Assembly (NCBI GenBank): GCA_049698775.1
Contig: JBAVYM010000007.1
Location: 32,354-96,353, forward strand
DNA from: REEB76 sp049698775
GTDB lineage: Bacteria > Pseudomonadota > Gammaproteobacteria > Natronospirales > REEB76
DNA: 64,000 nucleotides
Direction of reading: 5' to 3'
Shown here: in pieces, positions 17,654-24,968 of the stretch
How positions within the stretch are numbered: the stretch's first letter is position 1
Layout of the letters: each line of letters begins with the position of its first letter
Translations under genes and position numbers: made by a program
Notes under the pieces: model-generated
The model's database searches: none
What the model was told of the DNA's origin: nothing
Seen by the model: only the letters and a program-made list of their open reading frames with translations

Positions 17654-18628
17654 ATGATCAGCGACGTTTTACCCGGCTCACTTAAAACTGAATTCTGCGG
17701 TCTGACGTTCAATTCACCGCTGGTGCTGTTATCGGGCTGCGTGGGGTTCGGCGAAGAATATACGCGCGTGGCGGGGTTTTCCAACCGCGACGCCGGCGCG
17801 GTCTGTCTCAAGGGCACCACACTCAAACCGCGGCTCGGCAATCCGCCGCACCGCATTTATGAAACGCCCGCGGGTATGCTGAACGCCATCGGTCTGCAGA
17901 ATCCCGGCGTGGACAACGTGGTAAAGCACATCCTGCCGGCGCTCGATTTTTCCGAAACCCGCTTCATCGCCAACGTGTCGGGCTCCACAATCGAGGAATA
18001 CGCCGAGGTCACGCGCCGCTTCGACGATTCGCCGATTGATGCCATCGAAATCAACATCTCCTGCCCGAACGTGAAAGAAGGCGGCGTGCAATTCGGCAAC
18101 GATCCGGAAATGTCGGCGCGGGTGGTGAGCGCCTGCCGCAAGCTCACCAAGAAACCGCTCATCACCAAGCTCTCGCCGAATCAGACCGACATCGCGGAAA
18201 ACGCGCGCCGCTGCCTTGAAGCCGGCACCGACGCCTTCGCGGTCATCAACACCTTGACCGGCATGGCGATTGATCCCGAAACCCGCAAACCGGTCATTGG
18301 CAATGTCCAGGGCGGCCTTTCAGGTCCGGCCATCAAACCCATCGCGCTGCTCAAAGTGCAGCAGGTATATCAAGTGACCAAAGGTCACAAGGCACCCATC
18401 ATCGGCCAGGGCGGAATCACCACGGTCCATGACGCGCTGGAATTCCTGATTGCCGGGGCTTCGGCGGTGGGCATCGGCACGGCGCTGTTCTACGACCCGC
18501 TGGTGTGCCAAAAGATCAACGCCGGTCTGGCCGCGTATCTGGCCAAGCATCGCGTTCATCGGCTCGCGGATTTGGTGGGCAGCCTGGATACCGGCGGGGA
18601 ACGTCTGAAACCTTGTGCGGCAGGCTAA
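17654..18628 (+). CDS. pyrD: Dihydroorotate dehydrogenase, class 1 (1B-like)
   Basis: A 324-residue FMN enzyme of pyrimidine synthesis. It has CGLTFNSPLVLLSG, the catalytic-loop motif INISCPNVKEGG with Cys as the active base, TKLSPNQTDI, NTLTGMAID and the FMN-phosphate motif GQGGITTVHDAL. Cys at the catalytic base and the overall length mark it as class 1, most like the NAD-linked 1B type, rather than the membrane-bound class 2 common in gammaproteobacteria. Class 1B enzymes normally need the iron-sulfur partner PyrK, which is not next to it. It could also be a DHOD-like enzyme with another acceptor. Confidence 0.82.
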   Translation: MISDVLPGSLKTEFCGLTFNSPLVLLSGCVGFGEEYTRVAGFSNRDAGAVCLKGTTLKPRLGNPPHRIYETPAGMLNAIGLQNPGVDNVVKHILPALDFSETRFIANVSGSTIEEYAEVTRRFDDSPIDAIEINISCPNVKEGGVQFGNDPEMSARVVSACRKLTKKPLITKLSPNQTDIAENARRCLEAGTDAFAVINTLTGMAIDPETRKPVIGNVQGGLSGPAIKPIALLKVQQVYQVTKGHKAPIIGQGGITTVHDALEFLIAGASAVGIGTALFYDPLVCQKINAGLAAYLAKHRVHRLADLVGSLDTGGERLKPCAAG

Positions 18629-18680
18629 CTTTCGCATGCAAACCGTTGTATAGACATACGATTCGTACGCAAAACACTGC

Positions 18681-18709
18681 TTGACTGTCTTTCCACAGCC
18701 CCGTATAAA
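18681..18709 (+). promoter_or_regulatory. Strong sigma-70 promoter
   Basis: TTGACT (18681-18686), a 17-base spacer and TATAAA (18704-18709) form a near-consensus promoter. The predicted start of transcription near 18716 is about 310 bases upstream of the first pilin gene, and no other promoter this good is visible in the interval. Confidence 0.7.
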
Positions 18710-18715
18710 GCACCC

Positions 18716-19028
18716 CAGCGTAGCCATTTTGTGGCCAACACTTTGCGCACAAAGCTGACGGTTTCTGTCACTTGGCGAACGCAGAACGCGGCAGGATGAC
18801 ATTCCAGAGCTTGTAATGACGGCGCCACAGACTTTGGCACCGGACTTGCTTGGGTATGAATGTAGGAGAAATTCTCAGTGCCTTCATAGGGAAACTCCCA
18901 AGGCATCTGGGACACGCCCGAATGGATGCAGGGAGCAAGCCGCTCGACAAGGACGTGGGCGGCTCTGCTGTGAACACTCTAGATTCGAATGATTTTTTGT
19001 AACCACTTCACTCACTTGGAGAACTGTC
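18716..19028 (+). other. Long untranslated leader of the pilus operon
   Basis: No protein gene is evident on either strand. The stretch contains short fold-backs such as GGGAAACTCCC and ends with a GGAGA ribosome-binding site (19018-19022) for the first pilin gene. It does not match the riboswitch classes I could compare by eye (cobalamin, c-di-GMP-I). It may be a regulatory leader or carry a separate small RNA. Confidence 0.35.
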
Positions 19029-19547
19029 ATGTTGAAGCTTATGCGTACCTTCGCCTTCGCCGGCGCCGCCGGTTTGCTCATGGCCGGCAATGCCTTTGCC
19101 GGTGCTTCGCCGCAGACCACGACCTTCCTGGTTTCCGCCCAGGTGATCAAATCCTGCAATGTCACGGCCACCGCCCTGGCGTTCGGCAGCTACGATCCAC
19201 TGCTGGCCACCAACACCACTGGTACATCCACGGTAAGCGTGCAGTGCACCAAGACCACGGTTGCGGCCATCGCGCTCAACGGCGGGGTGAACGGCACCTT
19301 GGCACAGCGCATGATGAAGGACACTGTTTCCAGCAACACACTGAACTATCAGCTCTACACCACATCCGGTAATACGGCAGTGTGGGGTGACGGCACCGGC
19401 GGTACCTCCACCCAGAGCTATACCAGCGCCAGCAATGCCACGGTGCAGCCTTTCACGGTGTACGGCACCATTACCTCGGGCCAGAACGTGACACCCAGCA
19501 CCAGCAATACCTACCAGGACACCATCACCGTGACGGTGACGTTCTAA
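19029..19547 (+). CDS. Spore coat U (SCPU) domain pilin
   Basis: A 172-residue secreted protein: signal peptide ending in NAFAGA, then an SCPU domain with the conserved pair of cysteines (KSCNV and VQCTK), the motif FGSYDPL, and the terminal beta-strand ending DTITVTVTF. SCPU proteins are the pilins of archaic (Csu-type, sigma) chaperone-usher pili, held together by donor-strand exchange on the cell surface. It is the first gene of the operon and probably the main subunit. Confidence 0.9.
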   Translation: MLKLMRTFAFAGAAGLLMAGNAFAGASPQTTTFLVSAQVIKSCNVTATALAFGSYDPLLATNTTGTSTVSVQCTKTTVAAIALNGGVNGTLAQRMMKDTVSSNTLNYQLYTTSGNTAVWGDGTGGTSTQSYTSASNATVQPFTVYGTITSGQNVTPSTSNTYQDTITVTVTF

Positions 19548-19580
19548 GCGAGGACCTGTGGTAGCGTCCCGGACACAGTC

Positions 19581-20294
19581 ATGAAACTGCGTGGAATTCT
19601 TCTGGTTTTGGGCTTGGCTGCGCCTCTGTGGGCGCAGGCCGGATCCTTCCAGGTGAACCCCATCGGCTTGGCGCTGTCCGCCACGCACTCCACCGGAGTG
19701 GTAACGGTTACCAACAACAGCGACACCCCCACCGTGGTGCAGTTGCAAATCGTGGCGTGGTCGCAGGAGAACGGCAAGGACGTGTATACGCCCAGCCGCA
19801 ATCTCCTCGCCACGCCGCCGATTTTCACGGTGCCGGCAGGCGGGCAACAGACCGTGCGCTTGGGGCTCATGACCAAGCCGGATGCCAGGCGGGAAACCGC
19901 ATACCGCTTGTTCCTGCAAGAAGTCCCGCCGCCCAAAACGCCTGGTATTCAAGGTTTGCAGGTGCTGCTGCGTATCGGCATTCCGGTATTTGTGGAACCA
20001 GCGGTGGAAACCGCGCCCAAGTTGCAATGGACAGCAAGACGGCTCTCCGCCACCGAGGTGAGCGTAGAGGCCGTGAATGACGGCAGCGCCCACGCCCATA
20101 TCGCAAAATTAACGTTGAGCAAACGCGTGAACGGCACACCGCTGGCCGAGGTTTTCGGCGGCTACGTGCTGCCTGGAAGGCACAACGACTGGACATTCAA
20201 ACTGGCCGCGCCGCTCCCGGCCGGCGAGTCATTGCAAATCACCGCTGATACCGACCGGGGCACGCTTCATGCACAACTGGTCCTGGGAAAGTAA
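19581..20294 (+). CDS. Pilus periplasmic chaperone (Csu/FimC-like)
   Basis: A 237-residue two-domain immunoglobulin-like chaperone. After the signal peptide (LGLAAPLWAQA) come FQVNPIGLALSATHSTGVVTV (the start of the first domain), the middle motif QTVRLGL and TAYRLFLQEVPPP, typical of the chaperone subunit-binding region. It folds and delivers SCPU pilins to the usher in the periplasm. It lies 33 bases after the pilin gene. Confidence 0.93.
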   Translation: MKLRGILLVLGLAAPLWAQAGSFQVNPIGLALSATHSTGVVTVTNNSDTPTVVQLQIVAWSQENGKDVYTPSRNLLATPPIFTVPAGGQQTVRLGLMTKPDARRETAYRLFLQEVPPPKTPGIQGLQVLLRIGIPVFVEPAVETAPKLQWTARRLSATEVSVEAVNDGSAHAHIAKLTLSKRVNGTPLAEVFGGYVLPGRHNDWTFKLAAPLPAGESLQITADTDRGTLHAQLVLGK

Positions 20295-20387
20295 CGGCTC
20301 ACTTCCGGCGGCGAATCGGTGTTTCGCAGGGGGAATTTTCGGCGCTGGCACCCAATCGGATAGTTTCCGGCCGTACTGGGTTGATCC

Positions 20388-22985
20388 GTGAACTCGCCGT
20401 TCCCAAATCGGGCACGCCGACATCACGGCGCGTTGAGGACAGGTCTGGCTGCCGGATTGCTGGTGCTCATTGCCATCATCCTGTTGTTGATTGCACACTA
20501 CAACCCATATCCATCGGCCTCATCTGCCCGGCTCTCTTCGACTTTAACGCCGGCCTCCGCAGCATCCGCGCCTGCGAACCCGGCACCGGGGCCGCCTGAA
20601 ACAGCCGCGCTTCCGCGGCGGACGGGAGTGGCGCAACATTTCTATCCGGCTGCGCTTGTAACTCCGGCATCGTCCGCATCTGCCACAGCCAAGCCCCGAC
20701 CCACGGCCAGCTCAAACACTCCGGCGGCATCGCCGCCAGCGGCAACGGCCGGGCCCGTCGAGCTGTTGCTGGACGTGCACATCAACCAGCAACCCTGGCA
20801 CGAAACCGCTCTGTTCCTGGGCTTCGGCAGCACTCCGAACCGGGGCTTGTATGCAAAAGGCTCCGATCTGGAACGCTGGCGTCTGCGCCTGCCAGCAGGG
20901 CAAGCGTATGTGCATGGAGGAGAAAAATATTATTCTCTGGACGCAATTCCCGGTCTCATGAACCGGGTGGATCCGTCCACTCAAAGCCTGTGGATCACAG
21001 CGCCAGCGAGTGCCTTCACCGGCACCGTCGTGGATGGCCTGTTTCTGAGCAATCCCCAACCGCAGCACACGCCTTTCGGCGGCTTCCTGAACTACGATTT
21101 TCTCGGCACCCGGAATACCGGGCTCACTTCGGTAAACGGTTTGTTTGAAACCGGCGTCTTCAACGACTGGGGTGTGGGCACCAGCACGTTTCTGGGTCAG
21201 GACATCAGTCATCCCCATAGCCAGTGGACCCGGCTGGATACCACGTGGACGCATGACGATCCCGACACCATGACCACGCTGCAACTGGGTGACAGCATCA
21301 CCGACGGCGGCATGACCGGACTCGCGGTGCGCATGGGCGGTATCGAGTACGGCACCAATTTTTCCACCCAGCCCTATTTCGTTACCTTCCCGCTGCCTAC
21401 GATCGGTGGCCAGGCGGCGCTGCCCTCCACCGCCCAGTTGTACGTGAACGGCATCCTCAAGAGCACTCAGCAGATACCGCCCGGTCCGTTCACCGTACCG
21501 GCGGTACCAGTGGTCACGGGCGCGGGTCAAGCGACCGTGGTGGTGCAGGACATGCTCGGGCGCCAACAGGTGATCAGTGCGCCCTTCTATGCCACCTCCA
21601 ACCTGTTGAAGCAAGGATTAAATGATTATTCCTTCTCGGTGGGCGAACTGCGCAACAACTACGGCCTGGAGAGCAACGACTACGGTCCATTCGCCGCCAC
21701 CGGTGTGTTCCGCCACGGTTTTAGCGGCGATTTCACCGGCGAACTGCGCGGTGAGGCTTCGCCCGGTCTGCAGGACGCGAGTCTCGGCGGCACCTACGCC
21801 ACGCCTGTACTCGGCGCCGTGAATGGCGCGGTGGCTGCCAGTCACAGCACGCTTGGCGATGGCGTCTTGGGCTTGGTGAGCTTTCAGAACCAATGGCAGA
21901 TTTTCAGCGCCGGCGCCAATGTACAACTGGCGAGTCCCCGGTTCACCGAGCTTGGGTACGACGGTCTGCCGGTGCCTCACAAACAGATCACCGCTGACGT
22001 GGGCGCGTTCTTCGGCCGCAACGGCTCGGTCTCGCTCACTTATCTTGATCAGGACAGTCCGCTGTTTGGCCATGTGCGGCTGGTGACCGCAAGTTACAGT
22101 GTGTCCACACTGCAAAACGGTTTTTTCAGCATCAATGCTTACCACACGCTCAGCGGCGCCAGCAATAATGGCGTAGTAGTAATGTTCACCCTGCCCTTCG
22201 GCGAACGCAGCAATGTCAGCATGGGCGTGCAGCGGCAGAACAACGTTGACCAGGCCATTGCCCAAGTGCAGGAGAGTCTGCCCGCCGGCACCGGCAGCGG
22301 CTACCGTGTAAGCGCCGAAGTGGGTCCGGATGCCGTGAATCAGGCGGAATACGACTACCAGAACAGCGTGGGCACCTACCGCGTCGGCGCGATGAATGCA
22401 GCCGGACAGACCATCTACCAGGGCGAAGCCAGCGGCGCGCTGGCGTTCCTCGGCGAGAGCGTGTTCTCCACGCGCCAGATCACCAGCTCCTTCGGTTTGG
22501 TGCAGGTGCCGGGCATCCCCAACGTCACCGTATATGCGGACAACCAGCCGGTGGCCGTCACCGACAGTAACGGCGACGCGCTGCTGCCGGTGCTGCGGCC
22601 CTATGAGAACAACCCGATCAGCCTGGATGCGGAAAGCCTGCCGCTGAGCGCCCAAGTGAACACGCTCAACGCCAACGCCGTGCCCCGCTATCGTAGCGGC
22701 GTGGTGGTGAAATTCCCCATCACGTCCAGCCGCGGCGCTACGTTCACCGTCAAATTGCCAAACGGCCAATTGTTGCCTGCCGGGGCTGTGATGCATATCG
22801 TGGGCCAAACCCAAAGTTTCCCCGTAGGCTTGGACGGCGAGGCGTATGTTACCGGCCTTGAATCCCACAACGTGGTGGTAGCAAGCTGGGATAATCAAAG
22901 CTGCCGGCTCAGCATCGCCATGCCGATTACCAAGGACCCGCTGCCGGATCTGGGAACCTTCATTTGCAAACTGGTGTCGCCATGA
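20388..22985 (+). CDS. Outer-membrane usher with extended N-terminus
   Basis: An 865-residue fimbria/usher protein. The conserved usher begins near residue 123 (PVELLLDVHINQQ) and runs through barrel strands, the plug region and a C-terminal plate domain (QNCRLS-like NQSCRLSIAM). Ahead of it is an unusual extension: a basic n-region, a hydrophobic helix (residues 20-36) and about 85 residues rich in Pro, Ala, Ser and Thr. Normal ushers start directly after a cleaved signal peptide. The helix may be a signal peptide cut after SASSA or a true anchor. Translation starts at GTG 20388, with no alternative ATG before the usher domain. It overlaps the next pilin gene by ATGA. Confidence 0.9.
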   Translation: MNSPFPNRARRHHGALRTGLAAGLLVLIAIILLLIAHYNPYPSASSARLSSTLTPASAASAPANPAPGPPETAALPRRTGVAQHFYPAALVTPASSASATAKPRPTASSNTPAASPPAATAGPVELLLDVHINQQPWHETALFLGFGSTPNRGLYAKGSDLERWRLRLPAGQAYVHGGEKYYSLDAIPGLMNRVDPSTQSLWITAPASAFTGTVVDGLFLSNPQPQHTPFGGFLNYDFLGTRNTGLTSVNGLFETGVFNDWGVGTSTFLGQDISHPHSQWTRLDTTWTHDDPDTMTTLQLGDSITDGGMTGLAVRMGGIEYGTNFSTQPYFVTFPLPTIGGQAALPSTAQLYVNGILKSTQQIPPGPFTVPAVPVVTGAGQATVVVQDMLGRQQVISAPFYATSNLLKQGLNDYSFSVGELRNNYGLESNDYGPFAATGVFRHGFSGDFTGELRGEASPGLQDASLGGTYATPVLGAVNGAVAASHSTLGDGVLGLVSFQNQWQIFSAGANVQLASPRFTELGYDGLPVPHKQITADVGAFFGRNGSVSLTYLDQDSPLFGHVRLVTASYSVSTLQNGFFSINAYHTLSGASNNGVVVMFTLPFGERSNVSMGVQRQNNVDQAIAQVQESLPAGTGSGYRVSAEVGPDAVNQAEYDYQNSVGTYRVGAMNAAGQTIYQGEASGALAFLGESVFSTRQITSSFGLVQVPGIPNVTVYADNQPVAVTDSNGDALLPVLRPYENNPISLDAESLPLSAQVNTLNANAVPRYRSGVVVKFPITSSRGATFTVKLPNGQLLPAGAVMHIVGQTQSFPVGLDGEAYVTGLESHNVVVASWDNQSCRLSIAMPITKDPLPDLGTFICKLVSP

Positions 22986-23515
22986 ATAATGCACTTGTCC
23001 GATTAAAAACTTTCCTACGGCTTCGTGCGCAACGACCGCGGTGGAAATTATTCTGGATCGCGGCCTTAGGCGGTGCCGGCTTATTGCTGGCATCCGGAAC
23101 CACCTATGCGGCTCCCAATTGCACCATCTCTTCTACGGCTGTGGCGTTCGGCTCTTATGACCCTTTGAATGCCGCTGCCACTGCCGGTACCGGTACCCTT
23201 GGATTCGTGTGCTCAGGGGGCGTTGGTGCGGGTGTTACCTACTCGATTGCGCTTAGCACAGGCAGCAGCGGCTCCTATGCCACGCGCACCATGACAAACG
23301 GCGCGAACATACTGAACTACAACCTGTATAGCACAGCGACCTACACGTCAATATGGGGTAATGGCAATGTAGGTACTGTCGTAGTCTCGGCCTCTCTCAC
23401 GAGAGCCCAGGCACGAGCCGGCGTGACAATTACCGTATATGGCACCATCCCCGCGCAACAGAATGTTGTTCCCGGCAGTTACAGCGATAGCATCACGGCG
23501 ACAGTAACGTTCTGA
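22982..23515 (+). CDS. Second SCPU domain pilin
   Basis: A 177-residue SCPU protein with a long, basic N-terminus (RLKTFLRLRAQRPRWK) before the signal helix, then APNCTISSTAVAFGSYDPL and the terminal strand YSDSITATVTF. Its ATG overlaps the usher stop (ATGA), so it is the last gene of the operon. It may be a minor or tip subunit. A two-domain tip adhesin such as CsuE is not present in the operon. Confidence 0.88.
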   Translation: MNNALVRLKTFLRLRAQRPRWKLFWIAALGGAGLLLASGTTYAAPNCTISSTAVAFGSYDPLNAAATAGTGTLGFVCSGGVGAGVTYSIALSTGSSGSYATRTMTNGANILNYNLYSTATYTSIWGNGNVGTVVVSASLTRAQARAGVTITVYGTIPAQQNVVPGSYSDSITATVTF

Positions 23516-23612
23516 CAATTGCTCTCACGGCGTGTTTGATCTGGTTCAATTTGCGAGTGAGCGTATTCCGTCCAATGCCGAGCCGGCGGCAGACGTTTCG
23601 CAGTTCGCGCAC
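23496..23612 (-). pseudogene. Remnant of a Fis-type DNA-binding domain
   Basis: Read on the minus strand the segment gives VRELRNVCRRLGIGRNTLTR followed by KLNQIKHAV, matching the recognition-helix part of the Fis/NtrC-type helix-turn-helix (compare KLLGIGRNTLTRKL at the end of ntrC in this window). The DNA of the two places is also similar over about 35 bases. No start codon, effector domain or longer frame is attached, so I read it as the fragment of a lost regulator gene. Its 3' end overlaps the pilin gene by 20 bases. Confidence 0.5.
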
Positions 23613-23736
23613 GTCAAAAGCCGTCGCGCTGTATGACAATGCTCCTGCAGGCAAGCCGTCAGGCTCTATACTGACAACGTGCATTCCTGCTTCCCCAACG
23701 CGGATAACGGCGCAGGCGACAAACGAGGTGCAAGGT

Positions 23737-24381
23737 ATGCTCAAAATTGTAATCGCGGATGACCACGCGCTGTTCCGGGCGGGCGTGGTCAAGCTGCTGC
23801 AAGGTATGCCGGAGGTGCAGGTGGCGGCGGAAGCATCCAGCGGACGGCAAGCGGTGGAACTGGCCGCCGCGCTGCATCCCGACATCGTGATCATGGACCT
23901 CGCCATGGGTGACCTGAACGGCCTGGATGCCACCGCGCAGATTCACGCGCAGCACGCCGATATCCGGGTGATCATTCTGTCCATGTACGCGAACGAGGAA
24001 TACGTGCACGAAGCGCTGGGTGCGGGCGCTTCCGCCTACGTGCTGAAGGAAGCCACGCCCGACGAGCTCAAGCTCGCCATCGAAGCCGTAGCGCGCGGCG
24101 GCACGTTCCTGAGCGCCACCGTATCGCGCCAAGTCATCGAGGAATATGCCGGCCAGGCCGCCGGAAAATCTGGGCACACGCCGCACCTGACTCCCAGGCA
24201 AAAGCAGATCCTGCATTTGATTTCGGAAGGCAAGAACGTCAAGGAAATCGCCTTTGAACTCAAAGTAAGCGTCAAAACCGTCGAGAGTCATCGCGCGGTA
24301 TTGATGCAACGTCTGGGCATCCCCAACGCCGCGGCGCTCATCCGTTACGCCGCGCGCCTGTCGCCGCTCTCGAACAAATAG
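23737..24381 (+). CDS. NarL/FixJ-family response regulator
   Basis: A 214-residue regulator: receiver domain (residues 1-120; acidic pocket IADDH, phosphoacceptor Asp in VIMDLAMGDLNG, conserved Lys in YVLKEAT) and a LuxR-type helix-turn-helix (LTPRQKQILHLISEGKNVKE with VSVKTVESHRAVLMQRLGI). The ATG at 23737 starts the receiver exactly. The obvious partner is the NarX-like kinase 600 bases downstream. I infer it controls the adjacent pilus genes. Confidence 0.92.
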   Translation: MLKIVIADDHALFRAGVVKLLQGMPEVQVAAEASSGRQAVELAAALHPDIVIMDLAMGDLNGLDATAQIHAQHADIRVIILSMYANEEYVHEALGAGASAYVLKEATPDELKLAIEAVARGGTFLSATVSRQVIEEYAGQAAGKSGHTPHLTPRQKQILHLISEGKNVKEIAFELKVSVKTVESHRAVLMQRLGIPNAAALIRYAARLSPLSNK

Positions 24382-24408
24382 GCGCGCCGTCATGCGGCGC
24401 AACCGGCT

Positions 24409-24780
24409 TCAATAGTTGATGGTGAGCATGAACGGGGTGGCGACGACGCCCGCCAAGCGGCGGTGTGCAACGGATTCTGCCCACGCGTACAGCGGTATCA
24501 CCCGGGTGACGTTGTTACCAACGCCGTTGAGCGTGGCGATGGCGGTCTGTGGATCAGTGCTGGAACTGAGACTGACGGAATAGCCGGTGTTTCTGGAGCA
24601 GTTCACAGCGAGAGACCCCCTGACCAGCGCCAGTTCCGGCGTGGCGATGCGGCATGCGTTGAGCACGCGCACGGAGACCACAAACTGTCCGCTCAAGTGG
24701 TTCGCCACAGCAGCAGACGAGGTCAAGACGAGCCCCGCTCCCAAGACCGCAACTGACAGGAAATGTACTGAGCGCGACAT
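24409..24780 (-). CDS. Small SCPU-like secreted protein
   Basis: A 123-residue protein with a clear signal peptide (SVAVLGAGLVLTSSAAVA) and a shortened SCPU-like core: FVVSVRVLNACRIATPELAL, a second Cys in LAVNCSR and a final strand FMLTINY. It lacks the FGSYDPL motif of the two pilins in the operon. It lies on the opposite strand between the response regulator and the kinase. It may be an accessory pilin; the family assignment is weaker than for the other two. Confidence 0.65.
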   Translation of the reverse strand: MSRSVHFLSVAVLGAGLVLTSSAAVANHLSGQFVVSVRVLNACRIATPELALVRGSLAVNCSRNTGYSVSLSSSTDPQTAIATLNGVGNNVTRVIPLYAWAESVAHRRLAGVVATPFMLTINY

Positions 24781-24968
24781 GCTGCACTTATAGCAGGCGG
24801 TTCCGGCCCGCACCGTGAGGCAATCCCCGGAACAGGCTAGGAGTTATTCCGGGAGCGCTTTGGGGGATCCGGCTCATCCCGGTGCGGAATTGTCACGCAC
24901 CGATGCCCGGCGCGCGGGATGCTAACCTAGCGGCTGCGTTTGAGGCGGAATGGCTGGAAAACACCAAG

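Noticed and set aside
18840..18980. Stretch with GTGCC...TAGGGAA...CTCCC that faintly recalls a cobalamin riboswitch
   Set aside because: The conserved B12-box order and the CGCCACTG-like end are missing, and the downstream genes are pili, not cobalamin functions.
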